Shown: one piece after another, positions 1-10,024 of the stretch
Numbering within the stretch: position 1 is the stretch's first letter
How the letters are laid out: each line of letters begins with the position of its first letter
Assembly: GCA_031552825.1 (NCBI GenBank)
Contig: JAVBMD010000009.1
Span: 102,520-166,519, forward strand
Direction of reading: 5' to 3'
Source: WQXF01 sp031552825
GTDB taxonomy: Bacteria; Bacillota; Clostridia; Christensenellales; Aristaeellaceae
DNA length: 64,000 nucleotides
Notes under the pieces: model-generated
Told to the model about the DNA's origin: nothing
Databases searched by the model: none
What the model saw: only the letters and a program-made list of their open reading frames with translations
Position numbers and translations under genes: made by a program

Positions 1-1052
1 TCGCGCAGCGCCTTGGGCACCGCGCCCGGCATCGCCGCCGCCGGGGTGCCCGCGCGCTCCGAATACGGAAACACGTGCATCCGCGCGAAGGCCGCCGCTT
101 CAACCGTGCGCTGGGTCTGCGCGAACTCCTCCTCGGTTTCGCCGGGGAAGCCGGTCATCACGTCGGTGGTGATGGCGGCCTGCTGCCACGCCTCGCGCAG
201 CAGCGCACAAGCGCGCAGAAACTCCTCCGAGGTGTAGCGGCGGCGCATGCGCCCGAGCACGGCGTCGCTGCCGCTCTGCAGCGCCAGATGAAAATGCGGG
301 CACACCTTGGGCAGCCCGCGCAACGCCGCCACAAATTCCGGCGTCACCACGCGCGGCTCCAGCGAGCCCAGCCGGATGCGCCGCACGCCTGCCGCGCCGT
401 GTACGGCGCGAATCGCGTCGATCAGCGAGGTGCCGTCCGCCAAGTCGCGCCCGTAGGAGGTAAGGTGGATGCCGGTGAGCACCAGCTCCACAAACCCCGC
501 CGCGCCCAGCCGCTCGGCCTCGGCGCGCACATCGGCCAGCGCGCGCGAACGGATCGGCCCTCGCACATCGGGGATCACGCAGTAGCTGCACCGGCGGTCG
601 CAACCTTCCTGAATCTTGAGCACGGCACGGGTATGCCCCTCATGCGCGGTCACCGCCAGCGGCTCAAAGGGCGCGGAGGTCAGCTCCTCCACCGCCACCA
701 ACGCCGTCGCTTCGGCGAGGGCGCGGTGCAGCAGCGCCACCACCTCGGCGCGGCGCTGCGTGCCCAGCACCAGCCGCACGCCGGGCAACAACAACTCCCC
801 CGCCGCGCGCTGCGCCAAGCAGCCCGCCACCACCACGGCTGCCTCGGGGTTGCGCCGCAGCGCGCGCCGCACGGCCTGCATCGACTTCTTATCGCCGCTG
901 CCGGTCACCGTGCAGGTGTTAATCACGTACACATCGGCGATGTCCTCGAAGGCGGCCTGCCGGTACCCGGCGGCCAGAAAGCGCTCCAGCATGGCCTGCG
1001 AATCGTATTGATTGACCTTGCAGCCCAGCGTATGAAAGGCAACGGTATGCAT
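1..1052 (-). CDS. mtaB: tRNA (N6-L-threonylcarbamoyladenosine(37)-C2)-methylthiotransferase, C-terminus beyond window
   Basis: MtaB is a radical-SAM enzyme that adds a methylthio group to t6A37 of ANN-decoding tRNAs in the cytosol. The reading frame opens MHTVAFHTLGCKVNQYDS, the usual start of the UPF0004 domain, followed by NTCTVTG. The radical SAM cluster motif CDRRCSYC lies about 150 residues in, within QEGCDRRCSYCVIPDVRG, and LTGIHLTSYG and DVMTGFPGET follow. These motifs place it in the MtaB branch rather than MiaB or RimO. The ATG is 2 bases from the rsmE stop, so the two are probably co-transcribed. About 350 codons are present and the C-terminal part (TRAM region) is cut off by the left edge of the window. 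Confidence 0.93.
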   Translation of the reverse strand, partial: MHTVAFHTLGCKVNQYDSQAMLERFLAAGYRQAAFEDIADVYVINTCTVTGSGDKKSMQAVRRALRRNPEAAVVVAGCLAQRAAGELLLPGVRLVLGTQRRAEVVALLHRALAEATALVAVEELTSAPFEPLAVTAHEGHTRAVLKIQEGCDRRCSYCVIPDVRGPIRSRALADVRAEAERLGAAGFVELVLTGIHLTSYGRDLADGTSLIDAIRAVHGAAGVRRIRLGSLEPRVVTPEFVAALRGLPKVCPHFHLALQSGSDAVLGRMRRRYTSEEFLRACALLREAWQQAAITTDVMTGFPGETEEEFAQTQRTVEAAAFARMHVFPYSERAGTPAAAMPGAVPKALR

Positions 1053-1054
1053 CG

Positions 1055-1804
1055 TTATTCCATCTCTCCACAGAACGCGAGGATGGCGGCCAGCGCGGCC
1101 ATCCCGGCGGTTTCGGTGCGCAGAATGCGCGGACCCAGCGTGACGCTGCGCGCGCCAAAGCCGTGCAATTGCGCGATTTCCCCCTCGGTGATGCCGCCCT
1201 CCGGGCCGATCACCAGCCCGAGGCGCAGCGCGGCGCCGTCGCCGGACAGGTGTCCGAGCATCTCGCGCAGCGAGCCGTGCTCGGCTTCCTCCCACGGCAC
1301 GATGAGCATATCCTGCTCCGCCCAGCGCGCCGCCAGCGAAGCGTCGGCGATCGGCGCGGGCAAGTAAATCTCCGGCGTCCACGCACGGCCGCACTGTTTG
1401 GTGGCCTCGCGCGCGATGCGCCGCCAGCGCTCGCAGGCCGCCTCCGCCTTCTTGGCTTCCAGCCGCTGCACGCAGCGCGCCATCTCCAGCGGCTGAATGG
1501 CGTGTACGCCGAGCTCGGTACACTTCTGCGCGATGCCCTCGAGCTTGTCGCCCTTGCACAGACCTTGGAACAGCGTCACCCGCACGCGCGGCTCACGACC
1601 CGGCAACTGCGCCGAAACCCGCGCGGTCGCCGACTGCTTGTCCAGCCGCACCAGCGTGCCGGAAAACAACCGTTCGCCGTCGAGCAACTCCACCGCATCG
1701 CCGGGTGCGAGGCGCAGCACCTGCGACGCATGCCGCGCCTCCTCGGGCAGCAGCGCCGCCTCCTCGCCCACGCGGCAGAGCGCCTGCGTATAAAAACGAT
1801 GCAT
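1055..1804 (-). CDS. rsmE: 16S rRNA (uracil(1498)-N3)-methyltransferase
   Basis: RsmE methylates U1498 of 16S rRNA and belongs to the SPOUT (knotted) methyltransferases. The 249-residue product has the family size. The N-terminal PUA-like part reads MHRFYT...HASQVLRLAPGD. The C-terminal SPOUT domain carries LVIGPEGGITEGE and the knot motif LGPRILRTETA, which bind S-adenosylmethionine. I chose the ATG at 1804 because GGAGG lies just upstream; the open frame extends further only into the end of prmA. It sits 28 bases after prmA and 2 bases before mtaB, an order common in Firmicutes heat-shock clusters. Confidence 0.96.
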   Translation of the reverse strand: MHRFYTQALCRVGEEAALLPEEARHASQVLRLAPGDAVELLDGERLFSGTLVRLDKQSATARVSAQLPGREPRVRVTLFQGLCKGDKLEGIAQKCTELGVHAIQPLEMARCVQRLEAKKAEAACERWRRIAREATKQCGRAWTPEIYLPAPIADASLAARWAEQDMLIVPWEEAEHGSLREMLGHLSGDGAALRLGLVIGPEGGITEGEIAQLHGFGARSVTLGPRILRTETAGMAALAAILAFCGEME

Positions 1805-1832
1805 ACCGCACCTCCGGATTATTATGAAAGCA

Positions 1833-2777
1833 TTACTTCCTTGCCGCCAAGCACACCCACTCGCCCTGCTCCAGCCGATCAGCGATGCCATAGCCCGCGG
1901 CGGCCAGCGCATCCTGCACATCCTGCTCACGCTCGCGGATGATGCCGGAGCAGATCATGACGCCGCCCTCGGCGATGTGCGGCTTGGCTGGAGCGGCCAG
2001 CGCGCAGATCACGTCGGCGATGATGTTGGCCACCAGCACGTCGGCAGCTTCGGGGCTCTGCTCCTTGAGCAGATCGCCCTGTTTAACGGTTACAGTGGCC
2101 TGCACGGCGTTCTTTTCCACATTAGCCTGCGCGACGCGCACGGCGTCGGGGTCGATGTCGATGGCCAGCACCTCGCGCGCGCCCAGTAGCGCCGCCGCCA
2201 CGCCAAGGATGCCGCTGCCGCAGCCCACATCGACGCACCGGCAGCCCGGCGCGATAAAGCGCTCCAGCATGCGCAGGCACATGGCGGTGGTCTCATGCGT
2301 GCCGGTGCCGAAGGCCATGCCCGGATCCATCTCCAGCACCAAATCATCGGATCGGGCAGCGTAGGGCTCCCACGAGGGCTTGACCACCAGCCGCTCGCCC
2401 GCGCGGAAGGGCTTGTAGTATTGCTTCCAGCGCTCCGCCCAATCCTCCTCGTGTACGGTGGAACGGTGCAGCGCCAGGCTGCCCAGCGGCAGCCCCAACT
2501 CCATGCCCGCCAGCGCGCGCAGGCGCTCCCCCAGCCCGGCCAGCGTTTCCGGCGCGGAGGCGTTCTCGGGAAAATAGGCCTTGACCAGCACGTCCTCGGG
2601 CATGTCGGCCAGCACGCGCTCGTCGATCAAATCCCACATGCCCTGGCTCTGCGGCATGTTGATCACGTCGGCGCGATCGATGATCTCGGTGCCGGTGGCT
2701 CCGGCCTCGCACAGCAAGTCCGACACGATGTCGGCGCCGTCGGTGGTGGTATGCACGATGACTTCGACCCAATCCAT
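1833..2777 (-). CDS. prmA: Ribosomal protein L11 methyltransferase
   Basis: PrmA trimethylates ribosomal protein L11. The 314-residue product starts MDWVEVIVHTTTDGAD, has the typical N-terminal substrate-binding domain and a class I SAM fold with DPGMAFGTGTHETT and CVDVGCGSGILGVAAALLGA, then the VANIIADVI catalytic-site motif. The ATG at 2777 follows GGGAGGAATAGC. In related genomes prmA follows dnaJ directly. Here an opposite-strand gene at 2910-3203 and a hairpin lie between them, so prmA-rsmE-mtaB may have its own promoter in the 133-bp interval; I could not identify one with confidence. Confidence 0.96.
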   Translation of the reverse strand: MDWVEVIVHTTTDGADIVSDLLCEAGATGTEIIDRADVINMPQSQGMWDLIDERVLADMPEDVLVKAYFPENASAPETLAGLGERLRALAGMELGLPLGSLALHRSTVHEEDWAERWKQYYKPFRAGERLVVKPSWEPYAARSDDLVLEMDPGMAFGTGTHETTAMCLRMLERFIAPGCRCVDVGCGSGILGVAAALLGAREVLAIDIDPDAVRVAQANVEKNAVQATVTVKQGDLLKEQSPEAADVLVANIIADVICALAAPAKPHIAEGGVMICSGIIREREQDVQDALAAAGYGIADRLEQGEWVCLAARK

Positions 2778-2909
2778 GCTATTCCTCCCGCACAATTCGT
2801 TGTCCACGGTGCCCGGCCGCCACCTGTGTGGCGTCCGTCCCCCGCGCGCATAGAATACAGTGGGCAACATGCCCGTCAATTTGTTGAATAATAAGGAAGA
2901 TATTTCATT

Positions 2910-3203
2910 ATGTTTAGAGACTTCGACTATTGCTGGGACTGCCGTCCCAACCGGAAGCACTGCGGCTGCGACGAGGAGTGCAAGCCGGACTGCCGTCCCC
3001 GCAAAAAGCCCTGTGGCTGCGACGAGGAGTGCAAGCCGGACTGCCGTCCCTGCAAAAAGCCCTGCGGCTGCGTAGAGGAATGCAGGCCGGACTGCCGTCC
3101 CCGCAAAAAGCCCTGTGGCTGGGCGGAGGAGTGCAAGCGCGACGTTTGCCCCATGGATTGCTGTCCTTGCTGCGGCATGCCATACGATTGCTATAACGAT
3201 TAG
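2910..3203 (+). CDS. Cysteine-rich tandem-repeat protein (23 Cys in 97 residues), function unknown
   Basis: I do not recognise this protein. It has 97 residues, 23 of them cysteine. Residues 18-68 are three near-identical 17-residue units of pattern CGCDEECKPDCRPRKKP; a fourth, decayed unit starts at 69, and residues 10-17 look like half a unit. The tail CPMDCCPCCGMP is cysteine-dense too. There is no signal peptide or membrane segment. AAGGAAG lies about 10 bases before the ATG. It runs opposite to the heat-shock genes and separates dnaJ from prmA. CATAGAATA at 2849-2857 fits the -10 of mother-cell sigma-K promoters (CATANNNTA), but I see no good -35. Possible roles by analogy are a disulfide-linked spore coat or exosporium protein (as C. 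difficile CdeC) or a metal-binding protein. The frame is well supported by repeat conservation; the role is inference. Confidence 0.72.
   Translation: MFRDFDYCWDCRPNRKHCGCDEECKPDCRPRKKPCGCDEECKPDCRPCKKPCGCVEECRPDCRPRKKPCGWAEECKRDVCPMDCCPCCGMPYDCYND
2961..3164 (+). repeat. Four tandem 51-bp coding repeats
   Basis: Units start at 2961, 3012, 3063 and 3114, exactly 51 bp apart, so the period is in frame (17 codons). The first three are nearly identical in DNA; the fourth is diverged, with TGG replacing the second Cys codon. The pattern suggests recent unit duplication within the Cys-rich gene. Confidence 0.9.
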
Positions 3204-3222
3204 TCAAACACGACCCATAGAA

Positions 3223-3251
3223 GGCGCGCCCTCGCAAACAGGAGGGCGCGT
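3223..3251. terminator. Hairpin between the Cys-rich gene and dnaJ
   Basis: The arms GCGCGCCCTC and GAGGGCGCGT form a GC-rich stem with a short loop, located between two convergent stops. On the + strand it is followed by TCCTTCCTTATTT, a weak U-rich tail; the minus-strand side is less U-rich. It probably ends the Cys-rich transcript and may partly stop the dnaJ transcript. Confidence 0.6.
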
Positions 3252-3261
3252 CCTTCCTTAT

Positions 3262-4413
3262 TTACTTAAACCCGTCCTTGATCCAATCGAGGAACGACTT
3301 GCGCCCCTCATACTCCTTGCCGGTGAGGCTCTCCTCAAACTGGCGCAGCAGCTCCTTTTGCTTCTCGCCGAGGCGCTTGGGCACCTCGACGCGCACCTTG
3401 AGGAACAGATCGCCCTTGCTGGAGCCGCGCAGCTGCTGGATGCCGTGCCCCTTAAGGCGGATCACGGTATCGTTCTGCGTACCCTCGGGGATGTTGTGCT
3501 TGATATTGCCCTCCAGCGTCGGCACGTCGACCTCGCCGCCCAGCGCGGCCTGCGAGAAGGAGATCGGGATCTCGCAATGCAGATTGAACCCATCGCGCTT
3601 GAACAGGCGATGCGGGCGCACCGTGATGTACACGTACAGGTCGCCCGCCGGGCCGCCGCGCACACCGGGCTCGCCTTGGCCGTTCATGGTCATGACCTGC
3701 CCGTTGTCGATGCCCGCCGGGATGTTGACGGTGGCGGTGCGCATCATGCGCACGCGGCCTTGGCCGGAGCACTTGGGGCACTTCTCGGCGATGATCTTGC
3801 CGCTGCCGCCGCAGGCCGTACACGTGCGCATATTGACGATCTGCCCGAACAGCGATTGGCTGGTGACCTTGACCTGCCCCGCGCCGTTGCAGGTGGTGCA
3901 GGTCTTGGCCTGCGTTCCGGCCTTGGCGCCGCTGCCGGAGCAGGCCTCGCACTGCTCGTTGCGGTTGAACTTAAATTCCTTTTTGCAGCCGAACGCGGCT
4001 TCTTCAAAGGAGATGGTCAAATCGTAGCGCAGATCCGCGCCGCGCTCGGGGCCGTTGCGGCGCTGCTGCTGCCCGCCGCCCGCGCCGTTGAAGAAAAAGT
4101 CAAATATGCTATCAAAGCCCTGCCCCGCGCCGCCGAAGCCGCCACCGAACGGATTACCCCCGCCAAACGGGTTGCCGCCGCCCATGTTGGCCGCCTCGTG
4201 GCCGAACTGGTCGTACCGCGCGCGCTTGTTGGCGTCGGAAAGCACTTCGTAGGCCTCGTTGACCTCCTTGAAGCGTTCCTCGGCGCTCTTGTCGTTGGGG
4301 TGCAGATCGGGATGACTCTCCTTGGCGGCCTTTCGGTAGGCCTTCTTGATGTCGTCGTCGCTGGCCTTTTTGTCCAGGCCTAAAATCTCATAATAATCGC
4401 GCTTGCTTGCCAA
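3262..4413 (-). CDS. dnaJ: Chaperone protein DnaJ (Hsp40)
   Basis: DnaJ delivers unfolded clients to DnaK and stimulates its ATPase. The 383-residue product is a complete type I protein: J domain with HPD at residues 34-36, a Gly/Phe-rich linker containing repeated GGGNPFGG, then four CXXCXGXG-type zinc motifs ([32 protein letters not shown]) and the two-part C-terminal client-binding domain ending in a dimerisation segment. It starts 79 bases after the dnaK stop and is expected to be transcribed from the CIRCE promoter upstream of hrcA. Confidence 0.98.
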   Translation of the reverse strand: MASKRDYYEILGLDKKASDDDIKKAYRKAAKESHPDLHPNDKSAEERFKEVNEAYEVLSDANKRARYDQFGHEAANMGGGNPFGGGNPFGGGFGGAGQGFDSIFDFFFNGAGGGQQQRRNGPERGADLRYDLTISFEEAAFGCKKEFKFNRNEQCEACSGSGAKAGTQAKTCTTCNGAGQVKVTSQSLFGQIVNMRTCTACGGSGKIIAEKCPKCSGQGRVRMMRTATVNIPAGIDNGQVMTMNGQGEPGVRGGPAGDLYVYITVRPHRLFKRDGFNLHCEIPISFSQAALGGEVDVPTLEGNIKHNIPEGTQNDTVIRLKGHGIQQLRGSSKGDLFLKVRVEVPKRLGEKQKELLRQFEESLTGKEYEGRKSFLDWIKDGFK

Positions 4414-4492
4414 ATGCTCACCACCCTATCGCGCGCCGAGGACGCGAACGGCCATTGCCGCCCGCGCCCTGCGCGCCTGAATTGATGTGGGA

Positions 4493-6403
<1,911 letters not shown>

Positions 6404-6991
6404 TTAGCTTGGAACCACCTTGACCATCGCGTACCGCAGCACCTTGCCCGGCGTTTTGTATCCCTTTTGGAACACCTCGCTCACCGTGCCCGGCTCGCCT
6501 TCCTCCGCCGTGCCTTGCATCACGGCGTTTTCCATCTCCGGGTCGAACGCCTCGCCGACGCGGCTGATTTCCTCCACGCCGAACTTGCCCAGCGCCTCGC
6601 GCAGTTGGCGCAGCACCAGCTCCACCCCGGCGCGCATGGCGGCGGTTTGGTCGACGCTGGCATCCTCCCCCGCCTTTTGCGCGGCGTCCACGGCCCGCTC
6701 CATATTGTCGAGCACCGGCAAAAGCTGCGTCAGCACCTCGGCGGCGCCGTCGGCGATGGCTTCGGCGCGCACCTGCTGGTTGCGGCGGCGGTAATTATCA
6801 AAATCCGCCTGCACGCGCTGCGCAAGGTTTAAGTATTCCTCGCGCTCCGCCTCGGCTTTCTCCAACTGCGCTGCCAGCGCCAATTCCGCTTCGGTTTGCG
6901 GCCGGCACTCCGCTTCGGGCGGAACGTTTTCTGCTCCCGGCGCTTGATCGGCCGCCGAGGGCTGGGCTGAATTTTTCTTCTTGTTGGTCAT
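6404..6991 (-). CDS. grpE: Nucleotide exchange factor GrpE
   Basis: GrpE is the homodimeric exchange factor that releases ADP from DnaK. The 195-residue product has a low-complexity start (MTNKKKNSAQPSAADQ), a long heptad coiled coil (AQLEKAEAEREEYLNLAQRV), the signature ADFDNYRRRNQQ, and the C-terminal beta-wing PEMENAVMQG...VSEVFQKGYK. The ATG at 6991 follows AAAGGCG. It lies between hrcA and dnaK in the standard Firmicutes order. Confidence 0.98.
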   Translation of the reverse strand: MTNKKKNSAQPSAADQAPGAENVPPEAECRPQTEAELALAAQLEKAEAEREEYLNLAQRVQADFDNYRRRNQQVRAEAIADGAAEVLTQLLPVLDNMERAVDAAQKAGEDASVDQTAAMRAGVELVLRQLREALGKFGVEEISRVGEAFDPEMENAVMQGTAEEGEPGTVSEVFQKGYKTPGKVLRYAMVKVVPS

Positions 6992-7049
6992 CTCTATCGC
7001 CTTTCTTATGGTAATCGAACGAAAGCTTGCTGATGCGTGGGATGGAAAT

Positions 7050-8081
7050 CTATTCCGATCCACCCAGGATCTGGGCGAAGGTGCGCCCCACATAGTCCAG
7101 CACGGCGATCACCTTTTGATACTGCATGCGCGTGGGACCGATCACGCCGATGGTGCCGATGGTATCGTTGCCGACGCGGTAGGTGCCGGTGACGATGGAG
7201 CAATCGGCGGTTTCCGGCAGGCCGGTCTCCGGGCCGATGCGCACCGTAAACTCCAGCCCGGAACCCTGCTCGAGCAGTTGCATGAGCTTATCCTTGGTCT
7301 CCAGCACGCTGAGCAGCTCGCGCGCCTTTTCCACATCGCTGTATTCCGGGTAGCGCAGCAGGTTGGCGCCGCCGCCCACCACGACCTCGGGCGCTTGCTG
7401 CGCGCCTACATGCTCGCGCGCTCCCTGTAAAATATCGCCGAGCAACACGCGCTGCTCGCGCCACTCGCCCGCCATGTGCTCCAGCGCGGCGGGCACGTCC
7501 TCCAGCCTGCACCCCACCAGCCGCTCGCTGAGGATGCGAGAGATGCGGTACAGATCCTCGATGTCCAGCTCCTTGGCGATGTGCAGCAGGGTTTCCTTTA
7601 CCACGCCGTTGTCGGTCACCAGCAACATCAGCGCCACGCCGGGCGACACCAGCACCAGCTGAATGTGCTGCACGCGCAGCGCGATGTTCTGCGTGGGGCG
7701 CGTCATGATGACGGAGGCGTAGTTGGTGGCGTCGCTGAGCGCCTTGGCGGCGCGCTGCGCCACGGCATGCACCTGCTTCATGCGCTGATCGAAGTGTCCG
7801 CGCAGCACCTCCGCCTCCTCAAAGGGAAGCGGCGCGAGGCGGATTAGCCGGTCGACATACAGGCGATAGGCCTTGGCCGAAGGGATGCGCCCGGCGGAGG
7901 TATGCGGCGAATCGAGATAACCCAGCTCCTCCAGATCGCTCATCTCGTTGCGGATGGTGGCGGAGGAAAGGCTTTGCTCGTACTTGCGGGAGATAGTGCG
8001 CGAGCCGACGGGGCTGGCGGTAAGGATATAATCGTCGATGATGGCCTGCAGGATTCTAAATTTTCTTTCGTCGAGTTCCAA
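7050..8081 (-). CDS. hrcA: Heat-inducible transcription repressor HrcA
   Basis: HrcA binds CIRCE and represses the operon until chaperones are depleted. The product has the N-terminal winged helix (ILQAIIDDYILTASPVGSRTISRKY, then SSATIRNEMSDLEELGYL) and the HSPXAGRIPS-type motif SPHTSAGRIPS before the dimerisation domain. Start choice: GTG at 8090 is possible (346 aa), but AGGTGA 5 bases before the TTG at 8081 favours that TTG, giving 343 residues starting at LELDERKFRILQ and matching the usual family N-terminus. It is first in the operon, 29-55 bases downstream of a perfect CIRCE. Confidence 0.95.
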   Translation of the reverse strand: MELDERKFRILQAIIDDYILTASPVGSRTISRKYEQSLSSATIRNEMSDLEELGYLDSPHTSAGRIPSAKAYRLYVDRLIRLAPLPFEEAEVLRGHFDQRMKQVHAVAQRAAKALSDATNYASVIMTRPTQNIALRVQHIQLVLVSPGVALMLLVTDNGVVKETLLHIAKELDIEDLYRISRILSERLVGCRLEDVPAALEHMAGEWREQRVLLGDILQGAREHVGAQQAPEVVVGGGANLLRYPEYSDVEKARELLSVLETKDKLMQLLEQGSGLEFTVRIGPETGLPETADCSIVTGTYRVGNDTIGTIGVIGPTRMQYQKVIAVLDYVGRTFAQILGGSE

Positions 8082-8109
8082 CAAGCTCACCTCGCTGTCT
8101 TTCTGCTTG

Positions 8110-8136
8110 TTAGCACTCTATGCCGTTGAGTGCTAA
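8110..8136 (-). promoter_or_regulatory. CIRCE operator
   Basis: TTAGCACTC-N9-GAGTGCTAA is a perfect CIRCE inverted repeat, the binding site of HrcA. It lies between the sigma-A -10 and the hrcA start, so a bound repressor would block transcription initiation of hrcA-grpE-dnaK-dnaJ. Confidence 0.98.
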
Positions 8137-8145
8137 CATGACAAT

Positions 8146-8174
8146 AAAATAGCACCCCTTGCGCTTTTTGTCAA
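8146..8174 (-). promoter_or_regulatory. Sigma-A promoter of the hrcA operon
   Basis: On the minus strand TTGACA (8174-8169), a 17-base spacer and TATTTT (8151-8146) form a near-consensus promoter ending 10 bases before CIRCE. The -35 lies inside a hairpin, CCCCTTG...CAAGGGG, followed by TGCTATTTTATT, which may also act as the terminator of the upstream DUF5050 transcript. Confidence 0.93.
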
Positions 8175-8200
8175 GGGGTTTTGCAGGTTTTGCCTCCGTG

Positions 8201-9994
8201 TTACAGTTTTCTAAGGTTGTTCAAATCAATCCGGACAAACGGGGTTTCTACTGTGGTGCAATAAAGCTTGCCTTCATGCACCACGTAACTGTATACCTCT
8301 TTATCGCTCAGCCGCTGGGTTTCACCGGTTTGCGGATTAAGTCGATGCAACGCTAAGCCGGGGTTTTTCATGAAATACAGCCAGCCATCGGCAAAGGCCA
8401 TTTTTTCGGCGCGAGCTCCTTCCGCAAGCTGCAGCAGCGCGCTGCGCCCGGTACCATCGAGCGCCGTTTGAAAGACGCCGCTCTCGCCGCTATAAAAGAT
8501 CGCTTGATCCGTCACGATGAAATCGCGCACCGAATCCTCCAGCAGGAGGGTGGGTTTTTCCAACGGTTGAAAGGCAAAGAGCGCGCGCTCATCATTTTCC
8601 CGGTAATAGAGCCTGCCGTCGCGCGCGGCGACTTGCGCCACTTTCCGGGCGATCTGCTCCTCCCCCGTGCCGTCGGTGCGCACCCGAATCAAGCGCCCGT
8701 TTCCTGCCTCGGTCCAAGAGCTGTAGGTGGTGTAGTACAGCCACCCGCCGTCCGCCACAAAGTCATGCATCTCCAAGCTGCCCAGCCGTGTTTTCCCCGA
8801 ACCATCGGACTTGATTTTATGCAGCGGGCCAAACGCCCCCCCGCCGCTATAATAAATCCAATCGCCGATCACCAGGTAGCCGTTGCAGTCGTCCTCGTCA
8901 AGCAGGGTTTTTTCGGTTCCATCCAGCCGAACCTTGTACAGCGGCGTATCCATCCCGTAGGTGGCGTCGCCATAGTACAGCCATTCGCCCGATGCCGCGA
9001 GGCGAAAGGCGTACTCTTCCAGCAGAATGGCCGGGTCGGAGCCATCCGGGTTCATGCGCTCCAGACGATAAAGATTGCACGAGCAATAACCGACATCCTT
9101 CACCAGATTGATGCCATAACTGTCAGCTCGGTCGTCGCTCACCTTTTCTTTGCCCGTGCCGTCGCGGCGCACGCGATACATCTTGTACCGATCGGCGCCA
9201 TTGGCGTAGTACAGCCAATTCTCATCCATGTTGAGCCAGGTCACTTCCCCTTCGCCGAGAAGCTGTGTATTCTCCGATCCGTCCAGCCTCATTTTGTAGA
9301 GGCTCCGCTCATTGGACGCATAGTACACCCAGCCATCCTCTATGAGCATGGAGCGCATCTTCGTGTCCTCTTCACCTTGCGCTGTGATCCGCGTCGGCTT
9401 GTCCTTGAAAACATAGAGCCGACCATACATCCGGGCATAGAGTTGGCCATCGACGAACATCATGCTGTCGACCTCGTTTTTTGAAAGCTCCTCGACGCGC
9501 TTGCCATCGGCGCGGACGCGGCGCAAGGAAAAGCCCCCGCCATCCACCCAGCACGAAACATACAGCCAAGATCCGGCGGCCAGCATCTCAGAACAGTGCA
9601 GATCCGATATTTTCTCGCGTCCGGTGCCGTCGCGCTTGATCCGGTAAATGCGGCTGTCGTCGTCCGCGTTGGCGTAACAGATCCAATCGCCGACCACGTT
9701 GAGCGACCGCGCGCTGTCCTCGCAAAGCAGCACGGGCGCGCCGCCGGGCACCGCCCGGAAAATGCCGCCAGCCTCGGGGTCGCAGTAATAAACCTCCTCC
9801 CCCGCCTGCACGGCGATGCCGCCGTTCGCGATATTGCCGGGCGTGTTGCCCAGCGCGTCGGCGCTGACCTTCCGCAGATCGCCGGGTAGCGGCGGCCACC
9901 GCAAATAGGCGGCCACCGCGCCCGCCACAAGCAGTAAAACGGCGGCGGTGAGCGCCGCCTTGCGCCATCGTCCTCTGCCTTTGAAAAACGCCAT
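8201..9994 (-). CDS. DUF5050-type membrane-anchored beta-propeller-like protein (copy 1)
   Basis: This 597-residue protein has a short basic start, one hydrophobic segment at about residues 12-31 (ALTAAVLLLVAGAVAAYL), then an extracellular region made of about 40-residue repeats built around phrases such as VGDWICYAN, EDGWVYYAS, ENWLYYANG, GEWLYYGD and GDWIYYSGG, each followed by YRVRRDGTGKEKVSD-like strands. This is the DUF5050/beta-propeller style common in gut Clostridia. A single N-terminal helix suggests display on the outer face of the membrane. GGAGG is 9 bases before the ATG. It follows a paralogue by 30 bp. The binding target is unknown. Confidence 0.8.
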   Translation of the reverse strand: MAFFKGRGRWRKAALTAAVLLLVAGAVAAYLRWPPLPGDLRKVSADALGNTPGNIANGGIAVQAGEEVYYCDPEAGGIFRAVPGGAPVLLCEDSARSLNVVGDWICYANADDDSRIYRIKRDGTGREKISDLHCSEMLAAGSWLYVSCWVDGGGFSLRRVRADGKRVEELSKNEVDSMMFVDGQLYARMYGRLYVFKDKPTRITAQGEEDTKMRSMLIEDGWVYYASNERSLYKMRLDGSENTQLLGEGEVTWLNMDENWLYYANGADRYKMYRVRRDGTGKEKVSDDRADSYGINLVKDVGYCSCNLYRLERMNPDGSDPAILLEEYAFRLAASGEWLYYGDATYGMDTPLYKVRLDGTEKTLLDEDDCNGYLVIGDWIYYSGGGAFGPLHKIKSDGSGKTRLGSLEMHDFVADGGWLYYTTYSSWTEAGNGRLIRVRTDGTGEEQIARKVAQVAARDGRLYYRENDERALFAFQPLEKPTLLLEDSVRDFIVTDQAIFYSGESGVFQTALDGTGRSALLQLAEGARAEKMAFADGWLYFMKNPGLALHRLNPQTGETQRLSDKEVYSYVVHEGKLYCTTVETPFVRIDLNNLRKL

Positions 9995-10024
9995 TGTATC
10001 GCACCTCCATTTCGCTATGCACCG

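Noticed and set aside
2961..3164. 51-bp repeats as a CRISPR array
   Set aside because: The units are contiguous with no unique spacers, and they encode protein repeats; no cas gene is nearby.
2914..3237. Two antisense frames over the Cys-rich repeat
   Set aside because: The plus-strand frame has a Shine-Dalgarno, a conserved cysteine pattern and an in-frame 51-bp period; the antisense translations are Ser/Gln/Arg-rich artefacts.
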